A DNA stretch of 64,000 nucleotides from Wenzhouxiangella sp042310355. GTDB taxonomy: Bacteria; Pseudomonadota; Gammaproteobacteria; Xanthomonadales; Wenzhouxiangellaceae. The translations under genes and the position numbers were made by a program. Positions 53,113-63,039 of the stretch are shown piece by piece. The first letter of the stretch is position 1. Each line of letters starts with the position of its first letter. The stretch is from contig NZ_JBHJMR010000001.1 in the NCBI RefSeq assembly GCF_042310355.1, positions 124,001 through 188,000 of the forward strand. The letters run 5' to 3'. The notes under the pieces were generated by a model. It saw nothing but the letters and a program-made list of their open reading frames with translations, ran no database searches and had not been told where the DNA came from.

Positions 53113-53402
53113 GGGACTCGGGACTCGGGACTCGGGACTCGGTAAAGGGTCGGGACTCGGGACCCGGGACTCGGGACTCGCTATTGATGTTGGCGTGGCC
53201 GCTTCGGTGGTTCGGGCTCTGATGCAGGCCTGAATCTCGCTTCGAGCAAGGTTTGCGGGCTTGAAGATGCCAACTTCGATCGAAGTCTCTGGCAAGAGAA
53301 TCCAATCCCGCCGCCCGCAGTAGCGAGTCCCGAGTCCCGAGTCCCGAGTCCCGCTCACAACAATCCCGAGCCCCGAGTCCCGAGTCCCGACACCCGTCAC
53401 AG
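53113..53402. repeat. Inverted pair of GGGACTC heptamer arrays
   Basis: Left: four GGGACTC (53113-53140), an 11-nt break, then GGGACTC, GGGACCC, GGGACTC, GGGACTC (53152-53179). Right, on the opposite strand: four GAGTCCC (53325-53352), a 15-nt break, then GAGCCCC, GAGTCCC, GAGTCCC, GACACCC (53368-53395). The two halves mirror each other in unit number and in having one break. They fill the pyrD-amaB spacer; the amaB stop codon (53397-53399) touches the last unit. The core (53180-53324) shows no gene. Confidence 0.88.
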
Positions 53403-54926
53403 GTCGAACTTGATGCCCTGGGCCAGCGGCATTTCGCGCGACCAGTTGATGGTGTTGGTCTGCCGACGCATGTAGGCCTTCCAGGAATCCGAGCCCGATT
53501 CGCGGCCGCCGCCGGTCTCCTTCTCGCCGCCGAAGGCGCCGCCGATTTCCGCACCAGAGGTGCCGACGTTGACGTTGGCGATGCCGGTGTCCGAGCCCTT
53601 GTGCGAGAGGAAGAACTCGGCGTTGCGGATGTCGGTGGTGAAGATCGACGAAGACAGGCCCTGGCGCACGTTGTTGTGCATGGCCATGGCTTCTTCCAGG
53701 GTCTTGTAGGACATGATGTAGAGGATCGGCGCGAAAGTCTCTTCCTGCACGATGTTCCAGTCGTTTTCGGCCTTGATGATGGTCGGCTCGACGAAGAAGC
53801 CCTCGCGCTCGATGCGCTTGCCGCCGGCCAGCACTTCACCGCCGGCGGACTTCGCCCGCTCGACCGCCTGTTCGAAGCGCTCGACCGCCTTCTCGTCGGT
53901 CAGCGGGCCCATCAGGGTGTCGCCGTCGAGCGGGTTGCCGATGCGCACCTGCTTGTAGGCCTTGACCACGGCCTCGGTGACCTTTTCCTCGATCGACTCG
54001 TGCACGATCAGGCGGCGGGTCGACGTGCAGCGCTGGCCGGCGGTGCCGACGGCGCCGAAGACGATCGCCGGCACGGCCAGGTCGAGGTCGGCCGTCTCGT
54101 CGAGAATGATGGCGTTGTTGCCGCCCAGTTCCAGCAGGCTCTTGCCCATGCGCTTGGCGACGCGCTCGCCGACCATGCGGCCGACCTGGCTGGAGCCGGT
54201 GAACGACAGCAGGTTGACGCGCTCGTCGTCGATAAAGCGGCCGGCCAGCTCGTTGCCCGCTTCCATGAAGGAGGTGAACACCGGCGGATAGTCGGTTTCG
54301 GCCAGCGCCTCGTTGATGATGTTCTGCACGGCGCTGCAGCACAGCACGCCCTTCGGGCTAGGCTTCCATACCGTGGCGTTGCCACAGATCGCGGAGATGA
54401 AGGCGTTCCAGGCGTAGACGGCGACGGGGAAATTGAAAGCCGTGACCACGCCGACCACGCCGAGCGGGTGCCACTGTTCGTACAGGCGGTGGCCCGGACG
54501 CTCGGAATGGGTGGTCTTGCCGTAGAGCATGCGCGACTGGCCGAGCGCGAAATCGCCGATGTCGATCATCTCCTGGACTTCGCCGTCGCCCTCGGGCTTG
54601 ATCTTGCCCATCTCCAGCGACACCAGCGAACCCAGCGCATCCTTGTAGTCGCGCAGGGCGTCGTTGACCAGGCGCACGGCGTTGCCGCGCTCGGGCGCCG
54701 GCACCATGCGCCAGGCTTCGGCGGCTTCACGCGCGGTCTCGATGACTTTCTCGTAGTCGGCTTCGCTCGCGCCGCTGACGCGGGCGATGACCGAGCCGTC
54801 GGTCGGGTTGATCGACTCGACCAGGCCGTCTTCACGCACCGGCGCGTACTGGCCGGGGCCGAAACAGGCGCCGGGGTTGATTGCCTGCAGTCCCAGACGT
54901 TCGAGAAGTTGCTTGTGATTGCTCAT
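53397..54926 (-). CDS. amaB: L-piperidine-6-carboxylate dehydrogenase (ALDH7)
   Basis: 509 residues, aldehyde dehydrogenase superfamily, ALDH7 branch. Active-site glutamate in LLELGGNNAIILD and cysteine in GTAGQRCTSTRRL (about residue 300) are intact, as is the antiquitin-like GAEIGGAFGGEKETGGGRESGSDSWKAYMRR in pieces. ALDH7/AmaB oxidises alpha-aminoadipic semialdehyde/piperideine-6-carboxylate in lysine catabolism. No lysine aminotransferase is nearby. Ribosome-binding site AGGAGA. Confidence 0.88.
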   Translation of the reverse strand: MSNHKQLLERLGLQAINPGACFGPGQYAPVREDGLVESINPTDGSVIARVSGASEADYEKVIETAREAAEAWRMVPAPERGNAVRLVNDALRDYKDALGSLVSLEMGKIKPEGDGEVQEMIDIGDFALGQSRMLYGKTTHSERPGHRLYEQWHPLGVVGVVTAFNFPVAVYAWNAFISAICGNATVWKPSPKGVLCCSAVQNIINEALAETDYPPVFTSFMEAGNELAGRFIDDERVNLLSFTGSSQVGRMVGERVAKRMGKSLLELGGNNAIILDETADLDLAVPAIVFGAVGTAGQRCTSTRRLIVHESIEEKVTEAVVKAYKQVRIGNPLDGDTLMGPLTDEKAVERFEQAVERAKSAGGEVLAGGKRIEREGFFVEPTIIKAENDWNIVQEETFAPILYIMSYKTLEEAMAMHNNVRQGLSSSIFTTDIRNAEFFLSHKGSDTGIANVNVGTSGAEIGGAFGGEKETGGGRESGSDSWKAYMRRQTNTINWSREMPLAQGIKFDL

Positions 54927-55045
54927 GACCGCTGTCTCCTGGAGTTTGTACTTGTGCCAAACCGGGTATTATCGCATCCTGCGGCGGACGGGTCAGAGTC
55001 CCGGCGTGATATTCTCGTGCAGCGGGATATCCCTACGAATCAGAT

Positions 55046-55073
55046 GAAACTATCCGGCCGGGGCATGGTCTAG
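55046..55073 (+). promoter_or_regulatory. Probable sigma-E autoregulatory promoter of rpoE
   Basis: GAAACTA (55046-55052), a 16-nt spacer and TCTAG (55069-55073) give 5 of 7 matches at -35 and 4 of 5 at -10 to the sigma-E/AlgU consensus, with spacing identical to the rpoH promoter. Transcription would start near 55080, 40 nt before the ATG at 55120. A weaker TATTAT lies further upstream. Confidence 0.55.
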
Positions 55074-55119
55074 TTCCAGCGTGAGCCCGGTCGCCTATGC
55101 AAGGACAGGAATTGCCCCG

Positions 55120-55701
55120 ATGGGCGAACGGGAAGTCGATCAAGAACTGGTAGAGCGAGTTCAGAGCGGTGACAAATCGGCATTCGATTTGCTGGTGGGC
55201 AAGTACCAGCACAAGATCATCAGCCTGATTTCCCGCTATGTCTCCGACCATGCTGAAGCCATGGACGTGTCCCAGGAAGCATTCATCAAGGCCTATCGCG
55301 CCATCGGTCGCTTTCGCGGCGACAGCGCTTTCTACACCTGGCTGTATCGCATCGCGATCAACACGGCCAAGAATCACCTCGTGGCGCAGAGTCGTCGCCC
55401 GCCCCAATCCGACGTCGATGCCCAGGATGCGGAACAATACCAGGTCGATTCGCGTCTGAAGGAACAGGACTCGCCCGAGCACGATGCGCTCAGGGGCGAA
55501 ATCGAGCAGACGATCCACTCGGCAATCGCCGATCTGCCGGAGGATCTCAGGGTGGCGATCACCCTGCGCGAACTCGACGGCATGAGTTACGAGGATATCG
55601 CCCGGACGATGGACTGCCCAATCGGCACCGTCCGGTCGAGAATCTTCAGGGCCCGCGAGGCCATCGATGCGCGGTTGCGGCCGTTGTTGGACAACCAATA
55701 G
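55120..55701 (+). CDS. rpoE: Sigma-E factor (RpoE/AlgU)
   Basis: 193 residues from ATG 55120 (MGEREVDQELVERVQSGDK), close to AlgU length. Region 2 (LISRYVSDHAEAMDVSQEAFIKAYRAI, TWLYRIAINTAKNHLV) and region 4 (LRELDGMSYEDIARTMDCPIGTVRSRIFRAREAI) are intact. It controls the envelope stress response. A GTG at 55081 would sit at the predicted transcript start, so 55120 is chosen. It heads rpoE-rseA-rseB-rseC-mucD. Confidence 0.96.
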   Translation: MGEREVDQELVERVQSGDKSAFDLLVGKYQHKIISLISRYVSDHAEAMDVSQEAFIKAYRAIGRFRGDSAFYTWLYRIAINTAKNHLVAQSRRPPQSDVDAQDAEQYQVDSRLKEQDSPEHDALRGEIEQTIHSAIADLPEDLRVAITLRELDGMSYEDIARTMDCPIGTVRSRIFRAREAIDARLRPLLDNQ

Positions 55702-55714
55702 GAAGTGTGGATAC

Positions 55715-56311
55715 ATGACTGAATCAAGCCGGGAAAACCTGTCGAGCCTCATGGACGGCGAACTCGACCGCAAGGGGCGCAAGTTCCTGCTGCGTCGACT
55801 TGCCGGCGACGCCGACATGAAGGCCAGCTGGAACCGCCTGCATACCGTGCGGGCCTGTCTGCATCAGGAGCGCCTGGTCACGGGCGATCTGGTCGGCCGC
55901 GTTGCCGCGGCGCTGGAAGACGAGCCGGCGCCCAGCCGCAGCTTGTCCGCGCGACTGCTGCGGCCGGTGGCCGGTAGCGCCATTGCTGCCAGCGTGGCGG
56001 TCATGGCCATCGTCGGGATCAATGCCAGCATGCTCGAGCAGCAGGATGCGGCCGCGCCGCAGTCCGACGAGCCGGGCTTCGTGAGCCGGCCAACAGAACT
56101 CGACAAACCGTTCAATCAGTCGGCGGTGCCCGTGAGTTACTCCGAGGAGCGCCGATCCCAGCGCCAGCGCATCAGCGGTTACGTGATGCGCCACCACCAG
56201 GCGGCCGGCAGCACCGGCTTCGTGTCCTGGGTGCCGATCGTGACCGACATGAATGAAGACGAGGAGCAGGCGACGTCGCCCAGCGTCGAAGCTCGGGTGG
56301 GCGAACCCTGA
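55715..56311 (+). CDS. rseA: Anti-sigma-E factor RseA (MucA)
   Basis: 198 residues from ATG 55715. The cytoplasmic sigma-binding domain (ENLSSLMDGELDRKGRKFLLRRLAGDADMKASWNRLHTVRACL) is followed by one membrane helix (about 87-107) and a periplasmic tail. It holds RpoE inactive until cleaved by DegS/AlgW- and RseP-type proteases, neither of which is in this window. 13 nt after rpoE. Confidence 0.94.
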   Translation: MTESSRENLSSLMDGELDRKGRKFLLRRLAGDADMKASWNRLHTVRACLHQERLVTGDLVGRVAAALEDEPAPSRSLSARLLRPVAGSAIAASVAVMAIVGINASMLEQQDAAAPQSDEPGFVSRPTELDKPFNQSAVPVSYSEERRSQRQRISGYVMRHHQAAGSTGFVSWVPIVTDMNEDEEQATSPSVEARVGEP

Positions 56312-56315
56312 GTCG

Positions 56316-57311
56316 ATGCAGACCCTGCTGCCCCATCGCATCCTGGCGACCCTGATCGCCGGAATCGTGTTGACCGCCCTCGTGCCCGCCCGGGCGGAAG
56401 ACAGCGTGCAGCACTGGCTCGACCGCATGGCCCGGGCCGTCGAGTCGCTCGACTATCGTGGCACGCTTGTTCACGTTCGAAACGGCCGGGTCGATACCCT
56501 GCGCATCGTCCATCGCGCCGACAGCGACGGTGTGCGACAGCGCATCTACTCCGTCGATGGCGTGCCGCGCGAAGTGCTGCGCAACGGCGACAGCGTGCGC
56601 TGTGTGTTGCCCGGAGACGAGCCCATGATGCTCGAAAGCCAGCTGGCCGGGCGTCTGCTGCCGTCGCTGCCGGTCAATCGCTTGCTGGGGCCGGAATCCG
56701 GCTACCGGATGTCCCTGGGCGGGCGTGAGCGCGTGGCCGACATGATGGCGCGCATCATCCATATCCAGCCGCGCGATGCCTACCGCTACGGTTCACGCCT
56801 GTGGCTCGAGGAGCGCACCGGCATGCTGCTTCGCTACGCGCTGATCGACCACGACGGCGAGCAGCTGCAGCAGCTTTCGTTCACGTCCCTGGACCTGGGC
56901 GCCAAGATTACCGATTCGGAGCTGGAGCCGAGCCTCGTCGGCAACGAGGTCTCCACCGAGTCGATCGATGAGTCGATGCAGCCGGCCGGCTCGGTTGCCG
57001 GTCCGGTTACGGTACGTCCGCGCGTGCCGCGCGGATTTCGTCTGGCCAATGCCGGCAAGGGACGCGGGCCCGACGGCAGCGAATTCGAGCATCTCCTCTA
57101 CAGCGACGGCCTGTCGAGCTTTTCGATCTACGTCGAGCGAGCCGGCAGTGACGCCATGGCCGGGCGCGTGGAAACGATGGGGCCGGTTCACGTCTACACC
57201 ACGCAGGGCGGTGGCCGGCTATTCACGGTCGTCGGCGAGGTGCCGGCCGCCACGGTCGAATTCGTCGGCCGCCAGCTGCGCCGCACCAGCCGCCTGCCGT
57301 CGCGTCGCTGA
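56316..57311 (+). CDS. rseB: Sigma-E regulator RseB (MucB)
   Basis: 331 residues from ATG 56316 with a signal peptide to PARA-E. MucB/RseB N domain (WLDRMARAVESLDYRGTLVHVRNGRVDTLRIVHR) and C domain (PRVPRGFRLANAGK ... HLLYSDGLSSFSIYVE) are present. Periplasmic RseB shields RseA from proteolysis and senses lipopolysaccharide or lipoproteins. 4 nt after rseA. Confidence 0.95.
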   Translation: MQTLLPHRILATLIAGIVLTALVPARAEDSVQHWLDRMARAVESLDYRGTLVHVRNGRVDTLRIVHRADSDGVRQRIYSVDGVPREVLRNGDSVRCVLPGDEPMMLESQLAGRLLPSLPVNRLLGPESGYRMSLGGRERVADMMARIIHIQPRDAYRYGSRLWLEERTGMLLRYALIDHDGEQLQQLSFTSLDLGAKITDSELEPSLVGNEVSTESIDESMQPAGSVAGPVTVRPRVPRGFRLANAGKGRGPDGSEFEHLLYSDGLSSFSIYVERAGSDAMAGRVETMGPVHVYTTQGGGRLFTVVGEVPAATVEFVGRQLRRTSRLPSRR

Positions 57312-57320
57312 CCGGCCGGC

Positions 57321-57779
57321 ATGATCTGGCAGATCGCCCGCGTGGTCGCCCGTGACGCCGAGCGATTGACGCTTGTCATCTCGCCGCCGGAAAACTGCCG
57401 ACGCTGCGCGCGCGGCAACGGCTGCGGCGCCGGCGCTCTGGCACGACTCTTCAGCCGGGGTGAGACCCGGATCGTCGTCCCCGCCCGCCCGGCGCTGTCC
57501 GACAGCGACTGGGTGCGCGTCGGTATCGATCCGAAGCAGCTCGCGCGCGCGGCAAGCCTGCATTACGGTCTGCCTTTGGCCGGATTTCTTGCCGGTGCCG
57601 TCGTCGGCCAGGCCGTGGTGCCCGAGGCGGCCTATCGTGACCTGGCCGCGCTCGCGCTCGGCCTGGCCGGCTTCATGCTGGCGGCCGGACGGGTGTCGGG
57701 CAGGCTTCGGCCGGCATGGAACCCCGCCGTCGAGCGCTTGTCATGCACGGATAGCGACACCAAATCATCCTTCAGCTAA
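57321..57779 (+). CDS. rseC: RseC/MucC family protein
   Basis: 152 residues with the RseC cysteine motif CRRCARGNGC (Cys26/29/35), the VGIDPKQLARAASLHYGLPLAGFLAGAVVG membrane start and two helices. RseC proteins are linked to SoxR reduction and to sigma-E control. The third E. coli-style cysteine group is compressed. 9 nt after rseB and 22 nt before mucD. Confidence 0.9.
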   Translation: MIWQIARVVARDAERLTLVISPPENCRRCARGNGCGAGALARLFSRGETRIVVPARPALSDSDWVRVGIDPKQLARAASLHYGLPLAGFLAGAVVGQAVVPEAAYRDLAALALGLAGFMLAAGRVSGRLRPAWNPAVERLSCTDSDTKSSFS

Positions 57780-57801
57780 AACAGCAGAGGAACTGCTCAC
57801 T

Positions 57802-59211
57802 ATGCAAAGCACACTCAAGGCAACCGCGATCCTTCTTTTGGCGCTGTTCGTCCAGCCGCTCCATGCCCAACCTGACTTCACGGGCTTGGTCGAGGACTCG
57901 ATTCCCGCCGTCGTCAATATCGAGACCACGCGTTTCGGTACGCGCCCCGACGAGGCGTCGGAAGACGACAGCCGCATGCCGGAAGACATGCCCGAGTTCT
58001 TCCGTCGCTTCTTCGACGAGCCGTACGGCCGTCGCGGGCAGCCCGATCGCATGGGGGGTGGCTCCGGCTTCATCATCGATTCCGACGGCCTGATCGTTAC
58101 CAATCACCACGTCATCGACGAGGCTGACGAGATCATCGTTCGTCTGTCCGATCGGCGGGAGTTCGAAGCCGAGCTGGTCGGCTCCGACGCCGAGACCGAT
58201 ATCGCGCTGCTGCGCATCGACGCCGACGACCTTCCGACACTGGATTTCGGATCGACCGAGCCGCTCAAGCCCGGTGAGTGGGTCATCGCAATCGGCTCGC
58301 CGTTCCAGTTCGAGCAGTCGGTGGCCGCCGGCATCATCAGCGCCAAGGGCAGGAGCCAGGGCGCTCGCCAGCAGTACGTGCCCTTCATCCAGACCGACGT
58401 GGCAATCAACCGCGGCAACTCCGGCGGCCCCCTGATCAGCACCGAGGGCAAGGTCGTCGGCATCAATTCCTGGATCCTGAGTTCGCACGGCGGCAACATC
58501 GGCCTGTCGTTCTCGATTCCCAGCGAGGTGGCGCAGAATTCCATCGAGCAGTTGCTCGATACCGGGACCGTGGCGCGCGGGTTCCTGGGCGTCCAGCTGC
58601 AGGCCGTCAGCCGCGAGCAGGCCGACGCCCTGGGCCTGGAGCGTCCCGCCGGTGCATTGATCAACCGGGTCGAGCCCGGCAGCCCGGCGGAAGAGGCCGG
58701 TATCGAGGTCGGCGACGTGATCCTGGCCTTCGACGAGACGCCCATCGACCGGCACTCCGAGCTGCCGCCCCTGGTCGGCATGGAACGCCCCGGCACCGAG
58801 GCCGAATTGACCATCTGGCGCTGGGGTGAGCGCCAGACGCTTGAGGTCACGCTCGGCGAGCGCGAATCCGATGCGGACGAGCGCGGTCCGGATGGCGACG
58901 GTGAGGTCACGCCCTCGAATGCGCTGGGCCTGGTCGTCGAGCCGCTTTCCGAAGAGCTTCGCCGTCGCTACGGCGACCCGGATGCGGCCGTGGTGATCGC
59001 GGATGTCGAAAGCGACGGCGCCTACCGCGCCGGAATTCGCCGCGGTCAGCTGATCCTGATGATCAACAACCAGCCGGTCGAGAGCATGGAAGACTTCGAC
59101 CGGATCGTCTCCGAGATCGAGCCCGGACGGACGGTTGCGCTGCTGGTTCAGCAGGCTGACGGTGCAACCGCTTTCCTGGCCTATCGTCCGGAAGACCGTA
59201 ACGGGGAATGA
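57802..59211 (+). CDS. mucD: Periplasmic serine protease MucD/DegP
   Basis: 469 residues from ATG 57802 with a signal peptide to LHA-Q (about 22). Catalytic triad His103 (TNHHV), Asp133 (ETDIALL) and Ser207 (GNSGGP), then two PDZ domains (about 250-345 and 385-465). It degrades or chaperones misfolded envelope proteins. Located at the end of the sigma-E operon as in Pseudomonas (algU-mucABCD), supporting the mucD name over degP/degQ. Confidence 0.93.
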   Translation: MQSTLKATAILLLALFVQPLHAQPDFTGLVEDSIPAVVNIETTRFGTRPDEASEDDSRMPEDMPEFFRRFFDEPYGRRGQPDRMGGGSGFIIDSDGLIVTNHHVIDEADEIIVRLSDRREFEAELVGSDAETDIALLRIDADDLPTLDFGSTEPLKPGEWVIAIGSPFQFEQSVAAGIISAKGRSQGARQQYVPFIQTDVAINRGNSGGPLISTEGKVVGINSWILSSHGGNIGLSFSIPSEVAQNSIEQLLDTGTVARGFLGVQLQAVSREQADALGLERPAGALINRVEPGSPAEEAGIEVGDVILAFDETPIDRHSELPPLVGMERPGTEAELTIWRWGERQTLEVTLGERESDADERGPDGDGEVTPSNALGLVVEPLSEELRRRYGDPDAAVVIADVESDGAYRAGIRRGQLILMINNQPVESMEDFDRIVSEIEPGRTVALLVQQADGATAFLAYRPEDRNGE

Positions 59212-59216
59212 TCCCG

Positions 59217-59295
59217 TTGGTCGTCGGCCCGGTCGGGCCGGTATAATCGACGATCTTTGAAGCAGCGATCGCCCCCGTATTCCGCGGGGGCGATC
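59217..59295 (+). promoter_or_regulatory. lepA promoter and 11-bp leader hairpin
   Basis: A perfect TATAAT (59242-59247) lies 19 nt after TTGGTC (59217-59222), a suboptimal spacing. The predicted transcript, starting near 59254, immediately encounters GATCGCCCCCG/CGGGGGCGATC (59267-59277/59285-59295), a perfect 11-bp stem with a 7-nt loop. No T-run follows. The hairpin may stabilise the 5' end or attenuate transcription. Confidence 0.55.
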
Positions 59296-59319
59296 TGATT
59301 GCGCACCGATGAAGGACCG

Positions 59320-61125
<1,806 letters not shown>

Positions 61126-61129
61126 AACA

Positions 61130-61918
61130 ATGCATCTGGATTTCGCCCTCATTCTCACCGTGCTCACGCTGGTCACGGCCGTGTTCTGGCTCGTCGAGCG
61201 TTTCTGGTTCCGCCGTCGCCAAAGCGGCGAGGAGGCGCCCCGGGGAGCGCACAAGGGCGTCGAGGTCATCGGTTCGCTCTTTCCCGTCCTGGTGCTTGTG
61301 CTGGTGTTCCGGTCGTTCTTGTTCGAGCCGTTCAAGATTCCGTCGGGCTCGATGATCCCGACCCTTTGGATCGGCGACTTCATCGTCGTCAACAAGTATG
61401 CATACGGCCTGCGCTTGCCGGCGCTCAATACCAAGATCGTCGAAACCGGCGATCCCGAACGCGGTGACGTGATCGTGTTCCGTTTCCCCGAGGATGAGCG
61501 CATCAACTACATCAAGCGCGTGGTCGGCTTGCCCGGAGACACCGTCACTTACCGCGACAAGGTGGTCTACATCAACGGCGAGCCGATCGAGCAGGAAGCG
61601 GCGGGGCGCTGGGAGGGCGTCGGACTGAATCGCAATCCGCCCGGCAGCAGCCCGGTCATGCGCCTGGAGCATCTCACGGACCAGCCACACCCCATCGTCG
61701 TCTATCCTGACCGACCCAACGGGCGCGTCGATTCGGTCACGGTGCCCGAAGGTCATTACTTCGTCATGGGCGACAACCGGGACCAGTCGCTCGACAGCCG
61801 CTCCTGGGGGTTCGTTCCGGAGGCGAACCTGGTCGGGAAGGCGGTCCGTATCTGGATGCACTGGGACTGCTCGCGTGGCTGTGTCGACTTCGGACGAATC
61901 GGTGATAGAATCGAGTAA
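61130..61918 (+). CDS. lepB: Signal peptidase I
   Basis: 262 residues with two N-terminal membrane helices (about 4-22 and 47-65). Catalytic Ser74 in PSGSMIPTL and Lys129 in INYIKRVVGLPGD; the GDNRDQSLDSRSWG box is present. It removes signal peptides from secretory preproteins. Located in the conserved lepA-lepB-rnc-era order. Confidence 0.96.
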   Translation: MHLDFALILTVLTLVTAVFWLVERFWFRRRQSGEEAPRGAHKGVEVIGSLFPVLVLVLVFRSFLFEPFKIPSGSMIPTLWIGDFIVVNKYAYGLRLPALNTKIVETGDPERGDVIVFRFPEDERINYIKRVVGLPGDTVTYRDKVVYINGEPIEQEAAGRWEGVGLNRNPPGSSPVMRLEHLTDQPHPIVVYPDRPNGRVDSVTVPEGHYFVMGDNRDQSLDSRSWGFVPEANLVGKAVRIWMHWDCSRGCVDFGRIGDRIE

Positions 61919-61954
61919 TCAAGCGGGCGTCGAAAAACAGAGGGATCAGCGACA

Positions 61955-62323
61955 ATGAATTCAATGCCTAACCAGCGCGGGCTGAGCCTGCTCGGCTTCA
62001 TGTTCGTTCTTGTTCTGGTTCTCTTCTTTACCTATATCGGCATCAAGCTGGTTCCCGTGTATCTCAACCACATGTCGGTATCGAGTGAAGTCAAGGCCGT
62101 GGCTTCCGAGCCGGGATCGGCCAACAAGGCGCCCAATACCATCCGCCGGGACCTGATCCGCCGCCTGGGTGTGAGCTACGTGGATTACGTCGAGCCGCAG
62201 CACATCACGATCGAGCGTGGTGACCAGGTTCAGCTCGTCGTTCAATACGAAGTTCAACAACACCTGATCGGCAATATCGATGCGCTCATCCGTTTCAAAA
62301 GTGCCGAAACGCTCCGCAACTGA
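61955..62323 (+). CDS. DUF4845 membrane protein
   Basis: 122 residues with one N-terminal helix preceded by RGLS-like residues (NQRGLSLLGFMFVLVLVLFFTYIGIKLVPVY), resembling a pilin-like or type IV prepilin N-terminus. It matches the DUF4845 family, which is commonly located between lepB and rnc in Pseudomonadales and Xanthomonadales. Function unknown. The 3' end overlaps the proposed rnc start by 44 nt. Confidence 0.82.
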   Translation: MNSMPNQRGLSLLGFMFVLVLVLFFTYIGIKLVPVYLNHMSVSSEVKAVASEPGSANKAPNTIRRDLIRRLGVSYVDYVEPQHITIERGDQVQLVVQYEVQQHLIGNIDALIRFKSAETLRN

Positions 62324-63035
62324 TCGCATCGACCGAATTCCCGGCATCGATTACCGGTTTGACGATGTCGGCCTGCTCGAGCAGGCGCTCACGCACCGCA
62401 GTTTCGGGCCGGGCCATTACGAGCGCCTGGAGTTCCTGGGTGACAGCCTGCTGAGCATGGTCATCGCCGAGCAGCTCTTCCATGCGCGACCCCACGCGGC
62501 CGAGGGTGACCTGAGCCGGTTGCGTTCGCGGCTGGTTCGCGACGTCACGCTGGCCCGCCTGGCCAGCGAACTGCGCCTGGGCGATCACCTGCGCCTGGGC
62601 GTGGGCGAGCTCAAGAGCGGCGGTTTCCTGCGCGAGTCGATCCTGGCCGACGTGGTCGAGGCGCTGATCGGCGCGATCTTTCTCGACGGTGGTTTCCCCG
62701 AGGCTCGTCGCGTCATCCGCGAACTTTTTTCCGATCGGCTCGCCGACCTGCCGGACGCCGACAGCCTCAAGGATCCCAAGACCCGGCTGCAGGAGCTGTT
62801 GCAGGGGCGCGGCTACGATCTGCCCGAATACCACGTCATGGCCGAGTCAGGCGCCGATCACGCCAAGCGCTTCGAGGTCGAGTGCCGGGCCGGCTCGCTC
62901 GTCGACCCGGTGCGGGCCGAAGCGGCTAGTCGGCGCAAGGCCGAGCAGGCCGCCGCACGGTTGATGCACGACAGGCTCGAGACCCTGTTTACGCGCGGCG
63001 GCCGCGCTTCGGCCACGAAAGACAACGAAGGCTGA
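62280..63035 (+). CDS. rnc: Ribonuclease III
   Basis: 251 residues. RNase III signature ERLEFLGDSLLS (catalytic Asp/Glu), a second acidic site DVVEALIGAIFLD, and a C-terminal double-stranded-RNA-binding domain (DPKTRLQELLQGRGYDLPEYHV ... AEQAAARLMHDRL). It processes rRNA and mRNA duplexes. The start is uncertain: ATG 62280 overlaps DUF4845, while a GTG at 62301 would shorten it by seven residues; neither has a strong Shine-Dalgarno. 4 nt before era. Confidence 0.94.
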   Translation: MRSSVSKVPKRSATDRIDRIPGIDYRFDDVGLLEQALTHRSFGPGHYERLEFLGDSLLSMVIAEQLFHARPHAAEGDLSRLRSRLVRDVTLARLASELRLGDHLRLGVGELKSGGFLRESILADVVEALIGAIFLDGGFPEARRVIRELFSDRLADLPDADSLKDPKTRLQELLQGRGYDLPEYHVMAESGADHAKRFEVECRAGSLVDPVRAEAASRRKAEQAAARLMHDRLETLFTRGGRASATKDNEG

Positions 63036-63039
63036 CCGA

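Noticed and set aside
53113..53402. Possible CRISPR array
   Set aside because: Units are 7 bp, directly abutting and without unique spacers; no cas gene is nearby.
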